Shown in pieces: positions 39,355 to 47,966 of a stretch of 64,000 nucleotides of DNA (its first letter is position 1; each line of letters starts with the position of its first letter). Under the pieces are notes generated by a model that was not told where the DNA came from, made no database searches, and saw nothing but the letters and a program-made list of their open reading frames with translations. The position numbers were made by a program, and so were the translations under genes. Location of the stretch: positions 310,001-374,000 of the forward strand of contig NZ_FOCE01000002.1 of NCBI RefSeq assembly GCF_900110025.1, read 5' to 3'. The DNA comes from Gemmobacter aquatilis (GTDB lineage: Bacteria > Pseudomonadota > Alphaproteobacteria > Rhodobacterales > Rhodobacteraceae).

Positions 39355-40098
39355 ATGCGCAAACTCGCCGCCGGGAACTGGAAGATGAATGGCACCGCTG
39401 CCGCGCTGACCGAAGTGCAGGCATTGCTGGGTGCCCATCCTGCCCCGGCCTGCGAGATGCTGCTCTGCCCGCCTGCCACCCTGACGGCGCGCATGGCCGA
39501 ACTGGCGCGCGGCACGGCGCTGCGGGTCGGCGGGCAGGATTGCCATGCCAAGCCTTCGGGCGCGCATACCGGCGATATTTCGGCAGAGATGCTGCTGGAT
39601 GCCGGGGCGACCCATGTGATCCTTGGCCATTCCGAACGCCGCGCCGATCATGGCGAAACCGATGCCGAGGTGCTGGCCAAGGCCGAGGCGGCGATGGCTG
39701 CCGGGTTGGTGGCCGTGGTCTGTCTGGGCGAGACCGAGGCGGAACGCGACGCGGGCCAGACGCTGGATGTGGTGGGCCGCCAGCTTGCCGGATCGGTGCC
39801 CGAGGGTTCGACCCCCGCGACGCTGGTCATCGCCTATGAACCCGTCTGGGCCATCGGCACCGGCCGCACCCCGACGTTGGAGGAAATCGCCGAGGTGCAC
39901 CGCTTTCTGCGCGGTCGCCTGATCGCGCGGTTCGGCCAGCCCGCCAACGAAATGCGGCTGCTGTATGGCGGTTCGGTCAAACCCGCCAATGCCGATGACA
40001 TCTTTGCCGTGCCGCATGTGGATGGCGCTCTGGTGGGCGGGGCCAGCCTGAAGGCCGCTGATTTCGGCGCGATCGTCGCAGCTCTCGCCAAGGCCTGA
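39355..40098 (+). CDS. tpiA: Triosephosphate isomerase
   Basis: 247-aa glycolytic TIM barrel interconverting dihydroxyacetone phosphate and glyceraldehyde 3-phosphate. Asn/Lys in AAGNWKMNG, catalytic His in VILGHSERR, catalytic Glu in [11 protein letters not shown], and the phosphate loop [14 protein letters not shown] are all intact. The start at 39355 follows GGGAGGATTACAG; an in-frame upstream start at 39340 overlaps that site and is rejected. Confidence 0.97.
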   Translation: MRKLAAGNWKMNGTAAALTEVQALLGAHPAPACEMLLCPPATLTARMAELARGTALRVGGQDCHAKPSGAHTGDISAEMLLDAGATHVILGHSERRADHGETDAEVLAKAEAAMAAGLVAVVCLGETEAERDAGQTLDVVGRQLAGSVPEGSTPATLVIAYEPVWAIGTGRTPTLEEIAEVHRFLRGRLIARFGQPANEMRLLYGGSVKPANADDIFAVPHVDGALVGGASLKAADFGAIVAALAKA

Positions 40099-40184
40099 AC
40101 GACGCGGATGCGTCGTTTCCGGGCGTGCAGCCAGGGCCAGACCGGGGCACCTTGCGCGAAACTTCAGTCACAGGTGCCCGCCGC

Positions 40185-41078
40185 ATGAGCCCGCTCAAGG
40201 CCAATCTTCTCTGCCTCGCCTCGATGCTGGTCTGGGCCTCGGGCCTGCCTGCCGCCGAATATCTGATCGGGCCGATCCCGCCCCTGCCGCTGACCGCGAT
40301 GCGGATGGCGCTGGCGGCGGCGGCGCTGCTGCCGGTCTGGATCCTGCTGGACGGCTGGCAAGTGGTGGTGCGCGCGCCGTGGATACGCGGCATCCTGATC
40401 GGCGGGCTGATGCTGGGGCTGGCAGGGTTCCTGCTGGTGCTGGCGCAGGCGGCCAGCGGGCCGGTCACCGTGGCGGTGATTTCGGCCACCATGCCGGTGC
40501 TGGGGATCGCGCTGGAAAGTCTGCTGGATGGCCGCCGCATCACGCTGACCGTGGTGCTGGGCGTGGGCCTGTCGCTGGCAGGCGGGCTGATTGCCTATGC
40601 CGAGGCGATGGGCACGTTCTCGCTCGGGTTCGGGGCGCTCTGCGCCTTTGGCTCGATCCTGTGCTATACGCTCGGCTCGCGGCTGACCGTCACCGCCCTG
40701 CCCGATCTGACCCCGGTGGGGCGCACGGCGCTGACGCTGGCGGGCGCGGCCATTGCCACCGGCATTGCGGTGCTGATCGCAGCCGCCTTCGGCGCCTCCG
40801 GCCCCGATTGGGCGGCCCTTGGCGGGCGCGAGGCATTGGCGCTGGCGGTCTTTGCGCTGCTGGGCCTGTCGCTGACGCAGATGCTGTGGATCGCTGCGGT
40901 CGGCCATCTTGGCATTGGCGTCGCCTCGCTGCACATGAACGCGGCGCCGTTCTACGTCATGCTGTTCCTGTTCGCGCTTGGCGATCCGTGGAACTGGACC
41001 CAGGCGTTTGGCGCCCTCATCGTCGGGGCGGGGGTGCTGATCGCCCAGTCCAGCCGCCCTGCCCCTGTGACGGCCTGA
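40185..41078 (+). CDS. DMT-superfamily transporter (EamA), linked to a P450
   Basis: 297 aa with ten hydrophobic segments in two EamA repeats (MSPLKANLLCLASMLVWASG at the start; AAVGHLGIGVASLHMNAAPF in the second). Possible exporter of a small metabolite. The P450 gene begins six bases after the stop, without a clear ribosome site of its own, so translation is probably coupled. A start at 40125 is possible but would add 20 atypical residues; AGGTG precedes the chosen ATG. Confidence 0.86.
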   Translation: MSPLKANLLCLASMLVWASGLPAAEYLIGPIPPLPLTAMRMALAAAALLPVWILLDGWQVVVRAPWIRGILIGGLMLGLAGFLLVLAQAASGPVTVAVISATMPVLGIALESLLDGRRITLTVVLGVGLSLAGGLIAYAEAMGTFSLGFGALCAFGSILCYTLGSRLTVTALPDLTPVGRTALTLAGAAIATGIAVLIAAAFGASGPDWAALGGREALALAVFALLGLSLTQMLWIAAVGHLGIGVASLHMNAAPFYVMLFLFALGDPWNWTQAFGALIVGAGVLIAQSSRPAPVTA

Positions 41079-41083
41079 TACCC

Positions 41084-42271
41084 ATGCAAACCCTGTCGCA
41101 ATCCCCGCTCGATCCCGCTTTCGTGCAAAACCCCTACCCGTTCTATGCCCGCGCCCGTGCTGCCGGGCCGTTCTTCCGCTGGGCAGACTATGGTGACCGG
41201 GTCAGCACCGGCAATTACGCGGCAGTGAATGCCCTGTTCCGCGACCGCCGCCTTGGCCGCGAAGTGCCCCCCGAAAAGCTGGCCGCGATCCCTGCCCATC
41301 TCGCGCCCTTCTACGCGGTCGAAGCCCATTCCATGCTGGAGCTGGAGCCGCCGCGCCACACCCGCCTGCGCAGCCTCGTGCTGCGCGCCTTCACCTCGCG
41401 CCGCATCGCCGCATTGGCGCCGGAGATCACGCAGCTTTGCCACGATCTGATCGACAGGCTGCCGCCGGGCGAGTTTGACCTGCTGCGCCATTTCGGCCAG
41501 CACCTGCCGGTGATCGTCATCGCCCGCCTGCTCGGGGTGCCGGAAGACATGGGCGACGACCTGCTGCGCTGGTCCAATGCCATGGTCGGCATGTATATGG
41601 CGGGCCGCGACCGCGCCCGCGAAGACGCCGCCGTGGCCGCGACCGAGGCTTTCGTAGGTTTCATGCGCGGCTATGTCGATCAGCGCCGCCGCGACCCGCG
41701 CGACGATCTGATCACCGCCCTGATCGCAGCAGAGGAGGCGGGCGAGAAGCTCAGCACCGACGAGCTGATCACCACCTGCATCCTGCTGCTGAATGCCGGG
41801 CACGAGGCGACGGTGCACAGTTTCGGCAATGGGGTGAAGACCCTGCTGGAAACCGCGACCCCGGCCAGCACCCTCGCGCCCGACCGGATCGAAGGCACGG
41901 TGGAAGAAATCCTGCGCTATGACCCGCCGCTGCATATCTTCACCCGGCATGTCTACGAGGATGTGGAGATCATGGGCACCACCCTGCCCAAAGGCTCCGA
42001 GGTCGCGCTGCTGCTGGGCGCGGCGAACCGCGATCCGGCGGCCTATGATGCGCCTGACCGCTTCGATCCCGCCCGCCCGATCAAACCCAATACCAGCTTC
42101 GGCGCGGGCCTGCATTTCTGCGTCGGCGCGCCGCTCGCCCGGCTGGAACTGCAAACCGCCCTGCCGATCCTGCGCAACCGCCTGCCGAAGCTGCGCCTGA
42201 CCGAGCCGCCCGTCTATGGCAATGTCTATCACTTCCACGGCCTGACCCGCCTGATGGTGCGGGCCGATTGA
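41084..42271 (+). CDS. Cytochrome P450
   Basis: 395-aa soluble bacterial P450. Heme-binding loop FGAGLHFCVGAPLARLE with the axial Cys near 346; ExxR in VEEILRYDPPL near 281; I-helix LLLNAGHEATVHSFGN near 238. The usual AGxET threonine is shifted: here AGHEAT puts Ala at the position and Thr next, a variant seen in some proteobacterial P450s. Substrate unknown. A composite repeat begins immediately after the stop codon. No ferredoxin gene is beside it, so electrons must come from elsewhere. Confidence 0.93.
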   Translation: MQTLSQSPLDPAFVQNPYPFYARARAAGPFFRWADYGDRVSTGNYAAVNALFRDRRLGREVPPEKLAAIPAHLAPFYAVEAHSMLELEPPRHTRLRSLVLRAFTSRRIAALAPEITQLCHDLIDRLPPGEFDLLRHFGQHLPVIVIARLLGVPEDMGDDLLRWSNAMVGMYMAGRDRAREDAAVAATEAFVGFMRGYVDQRRRDPRDDLITALIAAEEAGEKLSTDELITTCILLLNAGHEATVHSFGNGVKTLLETATPASTLAPDRIEGTVEEILRYDPPLHIFTRHVYEDVEIMGTTLPKGSEVALLLGAANRDPAAYDAPDRFDPARPIKPNTSFGAGLHFCVGAPLARLELQTALPILRNRLPKLRLTEPPVYGNVYHFHGLTRLMVRAD

Positions 42272-42275
42272 AGAA

Positions 42276-42403
42276 GGGGGCTGCCTGCCCCCTCTTGAGC
42301 GCGTGCCGCGCTCAATTCACCCCCGGGGATATTTTTGAACAGAAAATGAAACAGACGATGCCCTGTTCATTTTCTGTTCAAAAATATCCTGCGGGGGGAG
42401 GCT
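42276..42403. repeat. Dispersed repeat, copies 4 and 5, as a 24-bp inverted repeat
   Basis: Composite copy 4 (plus): hairpin GGGGGC / GCCCCC, GCGCGTGCCGCGC, then CCCCGGGGATATTTTTGAAC. Copy 5 (minus) faces it. Bases 42327-42350 and 42366-42389 are perfectly complementary over 24 bp with a 15-base loop, so the transcript folds into a long hairpin between the P450 gene and the lrp-type gene. Confidence 0.75.
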
Positions 42404-42442
42404 CCGCAGGAGCCGGGGGGCGCAAAGCCCCCCTGCACCGCC

Positions 42443-42904
42443 CTACAAGGGCAGCGCCGTCACCGACTTGATTTCCTCCATACTCAGCAGCGCCGTCACA
42501 TTGTGGATCTTCACTTGTGCGATCAGCGCCTGATAGAACTGGTCATAGGCCCGCGCGTTCTTCACCCGCACCTTCAGGATATAATCGATGTCGCCCGCCA
42601 GCCGATGCGCCTCCAGCACCTCGGGGCGTTCGCGCAGGGTTTGCAGGAAGCGGCGCTGCCAGTCGGCCTCATGCTCGGAGGTGCGGATCAGCACGAAGAA
42701 ACACGCCTCCAGCCCCAGCGCATCGGGGTCCAGCAAAGCGGTGGTGCGCAGGATCACCCCGGCCTCTTTCATCCGCTTGATGCGATTCCACACAGGCGTC
42801 TTGCTCGACCCCACCTTGCGGGCGATCTCGTCCAGGGATTGCTCGGCATCGTCCTGCAGTTCCGCAAGGATTTTCCGGTCCATCTCGTCCAGCCGGGTCG
42901 GCAT
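42443..42904 (-). CDS. Lrp/AsnC-family transcriptional regulator
   Basis: 153 aa. N-terminal HTH (RLDEMDRKILAELQDDAEQS, then IARKVGSSKTPVWNRIKRM) and a C-terminal RAM ligand-sensing domain (about 65-145; HRLAGDIDYILKVRV). The start at 42904 was chosen because residues before it in the upstream frame are not family-like. It is divergent from the sulfate-assimilation cluster and is its probable regulator, perhaps sensing a sulfur amino acid. A 16-bp dyad lies in the shared gap. Confidence 0.9.
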   Translation of the reverse strand: MPTRLDEMDRKILAELQDDAEQSLDEIARKVGSSKTPVWNRIKRMKEAGVILRTTALLDPDALGLEACFFVLIRTSEHEADWQRRFLQTLRERPEVLEAHRLAGDIDYILKVRVKNARAYDQFYQALIAQVKIHNVTALLSMEEIKSVTALPL

Positions 42905-42961
42905 TCCGCAAATCTCCACCTTTGGGGAACCATGTTCCATCCCGGCGCAGTATCGGAACGA

Positions 42962-42977
42962 TTGTCCTTATCGACAA
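42962..42977. promoter_or_regulatory. Dyad TTGTC-N6-GACAA in the lrp/cys gap
   Basis: TTGTCCTTATCGACAA at 42962-42977, inverted repeats of five with a six-base centre, upstream of the DUF2849-cysI unit. A plausible Lrp-type operator. CCTATATTGC near 43008-43017 may be the -10 region. Confidence 0.4.
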
Positions 42978-43045
42978 GGGCACCTAGCCAGAATCCGGGA
43001 AAATATCCTATATTGCAGCGCAGAAAACCCCAGCCGGAGAGTACC

Positions 43046-43345
43046 ATGGCCCGCTTCACCCCAAAAGTCGTCACCGCGAATGCGCTGATCGAGGGCGACG
43101 TGGTGTATCTCACCGCCGATGGCCGCTGGTCGCGCCATCATCACGAGGCCGAACTGCTGGACGACGAGGCCCATGCCCAGTTGCGTCTGCTGCATGGCAT
43201 GTCGCAGCGCAATGTCGTTGTTGGCGCCTATCTGGCCGATGCCAAGGCGGGCCCGAACGGCCCCGAACCCACACATTTCCGCGAGGTATTCCGCACCCGC
43301 GGTCCTTCGAACTATGCCCACGGCAAGCAGGTGGAGCTGAACTGA
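43046..43345 (+). CDS. DUF2849 protein of the sulfite reductase operon
   Basis: 99 aa, beginning MARFTPKVVTANALIEGDVVYLTADGRW. The family sits at the head of this sulfur operon in many Rhodobacterales; no reaction is known. No signal or membrane segment. GGAG precedes the ATG, and its stop codon shares one base with the cysI start (TGATG), so translation is coupled. Confidence 0.85.
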   Translation: MARFTPKVVTANALIEGDVVYLTADGRWSRHHHEAELLDDEAHAQLRLLHGMSQRNVVVGAYLADAKAGPNGPEPTHFREVFRTRGPSNYAHGKQVELN

Positions 43346-45015
43346 TGTACAATTATTCCGAATTCGACGAAGCCTTCGTGCGCGCCCGTGTGGCGCAATT
43401 CTCGCATCAGGTGGCCCGCCGCATCGACGGGTCGCTGTCGGAAGACGAATTCCGCCCGCTGCGCCTGATGAACGGGCTCTATCTGCAACTGCACGCCTAC
43501 ATGCTGCGCGTGGCCATCCCGTATGGCACGCTGAACCCGAACCAGATGCGCCAACTGGCCCATATCGCCGAGACCTATGACAAGGGCTATGGCCATTTCA
43601 CCACGCGCCAGAACATCCAGTTCAACTGGCCGAAGCTGAGCGACGTGCCCGCCATCCTGTCGGCGCTGGCCGATGTGGGGATGCACGCCATCCAGACCTC
43701 GGGCAATTGCGTACGCAACGTGACGGCGGACCATTTCGCCGGGGCTGCGGCGGACGAGATCGAAGACCCGCGCCCGGTGGCCGAACTGCTGCGCCAATGG
43801 TCCACCGACCACCCGGAATTCCAGTTCCTGCCGCGCAAGTTCAAGATCGCCATCACCGGCGCCCCGAATGACCGCGCCGTGACCCGCGCCCATGACATCG
43901 GGCTGCGCATGGTGCGCAATGCGGCGGGCGAGCCGGGGTTCGAGGTGATCGTGGGCGGTGGCCTTGGCCGCACGCCGATGGTCGGCATGACGGTGCGCGA
44001 GTTCCTGCCCAAGGCCGATCTGCTGCCTTACGTCGAGGCGGTGCTGAGCGTCTACAACACGCTGGGCCGGCGCGACAACAAGTACAAGGCCCGCATCAAG
44101 ATCACCCTGCACGAGACCGGCAAGGAAGAAATCACCCGTCAGATCGAGGCGCGGTTCGAGGAACTGCGCCCGCTGTTCGGCGGCAATGACCAGAAGCTTC
44201 TGGCCGAGATCGAAGCGGCGTTTGCTCCCCCGGCCTTCCGCAATGCGCCGGTCGATGCCTATGACGCCTTCCACAAGGCCGACCCGGTGTTCCGCGCCTG
44301 GGCCGATACCAACCTTGCCGCCCATCGCAACGATCAATACGCCATCGTTACGATCAGCCTGAAGGCCCATGGCGCCACCCCGGGCGATGCCAGCGCCGAC
44401 CAGATGCGCCTGATCGCCGATCTGGCAGAGAAATACGGCCATTCGCAACTGCGCATCAGCCACGAACAGAACGTCATCCTGCCGCATGTCCACAAGGGCG
44501 ACCTGCCTGCCGTTCATGCCGCGCTGGTGCAGGCGGGGCTGGGCACCGCCAATGTCGGCCTGATCTCGGACATCATCGCCTGCCCCGGCATGGATTATTG
44601 CGCGCTGGCCACCGCCCGCTCGATCCCTGTGGCGCAGCAGATCGCCACGCGCTTCGACGAGCTGAAGCTGGAGCATGATATCGGCCCGCTGAAGATCAAG
44701 ATCTCGGGCTGCATCAACGCCTGCGGCCACCACCATGTCGGCCATATCGGCATTCTGGGGCTGGACCGCGCGGGGGTGGAGAATTATCAGATCACGCTGG
44801 GCGGCGACGGGTCCGAAACCGCGGTGATCGGCGAGAAAACCGGCCCCGGCTTTGCCTATGACGAAATCGTGCCGGCGATTGAGCGGATCATCGCCGCCTA
44901 TCTGGAACACCGCGAGGCCCCCGAGGAAACCTTCCTCGAAGCCTATCGCCGCCTCGGCCTTGCGCCGTTCAAGGCGGCGCTCTATCCGGCCGAAGGGAAA
45001 CGGGATGCCGCGTGA
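43345..45015 (+). CDS. cysI: Ferredoxin-type sulfite/nitrite reductase
   Basis: 556-aa siroheme [4Fe-4S] hemoprotein reducing sulfite to sulfide. The two ligand pairs are visible: CPGMDYCALA near 419 and KISGCINACGHHHVG near 455, plus the N-terminal NIQFNWPKLSDVP half-domain and TSGNCVRNVTAD. In context it is sulfite reductase, although nitrite reduction cannot be excluded from sequence. The overlapping start of cysH (11 bases) marks a coupled operon. Confidence 0.92.
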   Translation: MYNYSEFDEAFVRARVAQFSHQVARRIDGSLSEDEFRPLRLMNGLYLQLHAYMLRVAIPYGTLNPNQMRQLAHIAETYDKGYGHFTTRQNIQFNWPKLSDVPAILSALADVGMHAIQTSGNCVRNVTADHFAGAAADEIEDPRPVAELLRQWSTDHPEFQFLPRKFKIAITGAPNDRAVTRAHDIGLRMVRNAAGEPGFEVIVGGGLGRTPMVGMTVREFLPKADLLPYVEAVLSVYNTLGRRDNKYKARIKITLHETGKEEITRQIEARFEELRPLFGGNDQKLLAEIEAAFAPPAFRNAPVDAYDAFHKADPVFRAWADTNLAAHRNDQYAIVTISLKAHGATPGDASADQMRLIADLAEKYGHSQLRISHEQNVILPHVHKGDLPAVHAALVQAGLGTANVGLISDIIACPGMDYCALATARSIPVAQQIATRFDELKLEHDIGPLKIKISGCINACGHHHVGHIGILGLDRAGVENYQITLGGDGSETAVIGEKTGPGFAYDEIVPAIERIIAAYLEHREAPEETFLEAYRRLGLAPFKAALYPAEGKRDAA

Positions 45016-45769
45016 TACAAGCCTCGGCCCGAACGGCTCGGTTGCCGAACGGGTCGCTGCCCTGAACGCCCGCTATCGGCACCACGGGGCGACGGCGGTG
45101 CTGGAACGGGCGCTGAAAGACCCCGATCTGGGGAAAGTGGCGCTGGTGTCGTCTTTCGGGGCGGAATCGGTGGTGCTGCTGCATCTGGTCAGCGTGATCG
45201 CACCGGAAACCCCTGTGTTGTTCATCGACACGCGGATGCTGTTTCAGGAAACGCTGGATTATCAGCGCGAGGTGGCGGAAAAGCTGCATCTGTGCGACAT
45301 CCGCACCATCCGCGCCGCCAATCCGCGCGTGCAATTCGAAGACCCGGACGGCACGCTGCACCAGTTCAGCACCGATGCCTGCTGCAATGTGCGCAAGGTG
45401 GAGCCGCTGGAACGCGCGCTGAAAGAGTTTGACGGCTGGATCACCGGGCGCAAACGCTATCAGGGTGCGACGCGCGAGACGGTGGATTTCTTCGAGGCCG
45501 AGGGCGAGACCCGCATCAAGGTGAACCCGCTGGCCCATTGGGGCCGCGAGGATCTGGAAGACTATATCGTCAACAACCGCCTGCCCCGGCATCCGCTGGT
45601 GGCGCAAGGCTATCCGTCCATCGGTTGCGCCCCCTGCACCAGCAAGGTCGCCCCCGGCGAAGACCCCCGCGCGGGTCGCTGGCGCGGCCAGTCCAAGGTG
45701 GAATGCGGCATCCACTTTATCAACGGCAAGGCCGTGCGTGGCCCCATCTCAGAGGAGAACGCGGCATGA
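45005..45769 (+). CDS. cysH: Assimilatory APS reductase
   Basis: 254-aa enzyme reducing adenylyl sulfate to sulfite. It carries the APS-reductase cluster cysteines: CC in TDACCNVRKVEP (126-127) and CxxC in GCAPCTSKV (208, 211), plus the catalytic Cys in KVECGIHF (234). PAPS reductases lack the CC-CxxC set, so APS is the substrate. ATG at 45005 overlaps cysI by 11 bases; it overlaps the next gene by four. Confidence 0.94.
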   Translation: MPRDTSLGPNGSVAERVAALNARYRHHGATAVLERALKDPDLGKVALVSSFGAESVVLLHLVSVIAPETPVLFIDTRMLFQETLDYQREVAEKLHLCDIRTIRAANPRVQFEDPDGTLHQFSTDACCNVRKVEPLERALKEFDGWITGRKRYQGATRETVDFFEAEGETRIKVNPLAHWGREDLEDYIVNNRLPRHPLVAQGYPSIGCAPCTSKVAPGEDPRAGRWRGQSKVECGIHFINGKAVRGPISEENAA

Positions 45770-46167
45770 GCGTGATCGTCACCGATACCGGCTTTACCAA
45801 AGGGACCGATACCACGAATCCCGGCCTCGCCGATCTGGGCGCGGGCACGGCGGTCGATCTGGCCCATACCGACGACCCGGCGGCGCTGGAAGCGGTGCTG
45901 CCGCAGCTTTCGCTGATCCGCGTCGCCTTCCCGGCTTTCAGCGACGGACGCGCCTTCACCATCGCGCGCCGGTTGCGGATGATGGGCTATACGGGTGAAC
46001 TGCGCGCCCTCGGCCCGGTGATTGCCGATCAATATGCCATGGCCCGCCGCGTCGGATTCGATTCGGTCGAGATTTCCGACGATCTCGCCGCCCGCCAACC
46101 GGAAGATCAGTGGAAATTCCGCGCCAACTGGCAGGCCCATGACTATCAGTCGCGGCTGCGCGCCTGA
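45766..46167 (+). CDS. DUF934 protein of the sulfur cluster
   Basis: 133 aa. Core FPAFSDGRAFTIARRLRMMGY and GPVIADQYAMARRVGFDSVEI are DUF934 marks; members sit next to sulfite reductase and are thought to assist it. ATGA overlap with cysH fixes the start. No cofactor motif is seen. Confidence 0.85.
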   Translation: MSVIVTDTGFTKGTDTTNPGLADLGAGTAVDLAHTDDPAALEAVLPQLSLIRVAFPAFSDGRAFTIARRLRMMGYTGELRALGPVIADQYAMARRVGFDSVEISDDLAARQPEDQWKFRANWQAHDYQSRLRA

Positions 46168-46218
46168 TTCCGGGCTTCCCTCACCCTTCCGGCTGACATA
46201 TTCAGGAATTGATATTCC

Positions 46219-47043
46219 ATGACCGAGCAAAAACCCGTGTCCGACACCAACGCCGCCAAAGTCCATCTGCCCGACGCCCAGACCGTGCTTTCGGTGAAAC
46301 ACTGGACGGACCGGCTGTTTTCCTTCCGCGTCTCGCGCCCGAAATCGCTGCGCTTCCGCTCGGGCGAATTCGTGATGATCGGGTTGATGGGCGAAAACGG
46401 CAAACCCTTGCTGCGCGCCTATTCCATCGCCTCGCCCTCCTGGGATGAGGAGCTGGAGTTCTATTCGATCAAGGTGCCGGATGGCCCGCTGACCTCGAAA
46501 CTGCAGCATATCGGGGTGGGCGACGAGATCATTCTGCGCCCGAAACCCGTGGGCACACTGGTGCATGATGCGCTGCTGCCCGGCAAGACGATCTGGTTTC
46601 TGGCCACCGGCACCGGCATCGCGCCCTTCGCCTCGCTGATGCGCGACCCGGAAACCTACGAGAAATACGACCGCGTGGTGATGATGCACACCTGCCGCGA
46701 AAACGCCGAACTGCAATACGGGCGTGAGCTGGTGGAAAGCCTGAAAGACGATCCGCTGATCGGCGAAATGGTGGCGGACAAGCTGCTTTACTATCCCACA
46801 ACCACGCGCGAAGCCTCGGCGCATATGGGCCGCATCACCGACAACCTGTCCTCTGGCAAGGTGTTTGCAGATCTGGGTCTGCCGCCGATGACGCCAGAAA
46901 CCGACCGCGCGATGGTCTGCGGCTCCCTCGCGTTCAACGTCGATGTGAAGGCGGTGCTGGAAAGCTTTGGCTTGCGCGAAGGCGCGAATTCCGAGCCGAA
47001 GGAATATGTGGTCGAAAAGGCCTTTGTCGGCGACGGAATCTGA
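46219..47043 (+). CDS. fpr: Ferredoxin-NADP reductase
   Basis: 274-aa FAD flavoprotein that exchanges electrons between NADPH and ferredoxin or flavodoxin. FAD motif LLRAYSIASPSWDEELEFY (Arg-x-Tyr-Ser), NADP-binding GTGIAPFASLMRDPETYEK, and MVCGSLAFNVDVKAVLESFG. In this cluster it probably supplies reduced ferredoxin to the siroheme reductase. It lies 51 bp after DUF934 and ends at a strong terminator. Confidence 0.93.
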   Translation: MTEQKPVSDTNAAKVHLPDAQTVLSVKHWTDRLFSFRVSRPKSLRFRSGEFVMIGLMGENGKPLLRAYSIASPSWDEELEFYSIKVPDGPLTSKLQHIGVGDEIILRPKPVGTLVHDALLPGKTIWFLATGTGIAPFASLMRDPETYEKYDRVVMMHTCRENAELQYGRELVESLKDDPLIGEMVADKLLYYPTTTREASAHMGRITDNLSSGKVFADLGLPPMTPETDRAMVCGSLAFNVDVKAVLESFGLREGANSEPKEYVVEKAFVGDGI

Positions 47044-47069
47044 AGAGCGCCGCATAAAGCGCTGAATTG

Positions 47070-47103
47070 AAAAGGCCGCCTGCATAATAGCAGGCGGCCT
47101 TTT
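47070..47103. terminator. Bidirectional terminator between fpr and the Ala-rich gene
   Basis: 14-bp perfect stem AAAAGGCCGCCTGC / GCAGGCGGCCTTTT (47070-47083 with 47090-47103) with a six-base loop; T runs on both strands. Confidence 0.88.
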
Positions 47104-47118
47104 GTCAATCTGCCGGGA

Positions 47119-47745
47119 TCAGAGCCCCAGCGCCGATTTCACCTGCGCAACCGCGGATTCGACCAAGGCCGGGCTTTTCGCCGCCCCATCCACCGCCGCT
47201 TTCAGCGTGGTTTTGGTCGCGTCGTCCAGCGAAGACGCGTCAATCAGCGCAGTCACCCGCACCGGATCAAAATTCGCCGGGTCCAGCACGGCTGCGGCAT
47301 CGCTGGCCACGTCCTTGGCGGCTTCGGTCGCGGCGGCCACGCTATTGCCTGCTGCGGTTGCGGCATCAGAGGCTGCCGTCGCTGCGGCACCTGCCGCTGC
47401 GGTGGCCGCATCCGCGGCCGTCTTGGCAGCATCGGTGGCCGCTTCAGTTGCAGTCGTGGCGGCCTCGGTCGCGGCATCCGCTGCCGTCTTGGCGGCTTCG
47501 GTCGCCGCTTCGGTCGTGGCCTTCACCGCCTCCTCAGCCGCCGTCGCCGCCACCTTGGCCGCATCGCTTGCGGCCTGCGCCGCATCGGATGCAGCGTCCC
47601 CGGCGGTTTCGGCAGCTCCTTGCGCGCCAGTGGTGGCTTCGGTCGTGGCCTGCTCGACCACCTCCTCTGCCGGGCGGCCGAAATAGTAATAGCCGCCTGC
47701 CGCTGCTGCGATCACGACAGCCCCGATAATGACCTTGCTGTTCAT
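47119..47745 (-). CDS. Ala/Thr-rich membrane-anchored helical repeat protein
   Basis: 208 aa. One N-terminal hydrophobic helix (residues 5-22, VIIGAVVIAAAAGGYYYFG), then about 110 residues almost only Ala, Thr, Glu, Asp and Lys in near 11-residue repeats such as AAKTAADAATEAATTATEAA. This pattern fits amphipathic helices like those of LEA or apolipoprotein-type proteins. A C-terminal 50-residue globular part follows (DPANFDPVRVTALIDASSL). Strong GGAGAC ribosome site. It probably lies in the periplasm beneath the inner membrane. I recognise no specific family. Confidence 0.8.
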   Translation of the reverse strand: MNSKVIIGAVVIAAAAGGYYYFGRPAEEVVEQATTEATTGAQGAAETAGDAASDAAQAASDAAKVAATAAEEAVKATTEAATEAAKTAADAATEAATTATEAATDAAKTAADAATAAAGAAATAASDAATAAGNSVAAATEAAKDVASDAAAVLDPANFDPVRVTALIDASSLDDATKTTLKAAVDGAAKSPALVESAVAQVKSALGL

Positions 47746-47966
47746 CTCTGGTCTCCTTCCTCCCGTGTTTCCTCCACGGGGTTGCCTTGCAGATGGCACC
47801 TGCGCCGCCGATTTGAAAGGGGGCAAAGCGCTTTGCCGCAGGGGGAATTTCTGCCTTGGCACATCAATGCCGATCTCAGGAGGCCCAACTGGCCGATTCT
47901 GGTTGAAGTGCCGGGCCGTGACCCTTATTTTGCGCGCGACACGTCAATGGCAGAAGGATCACAGCC

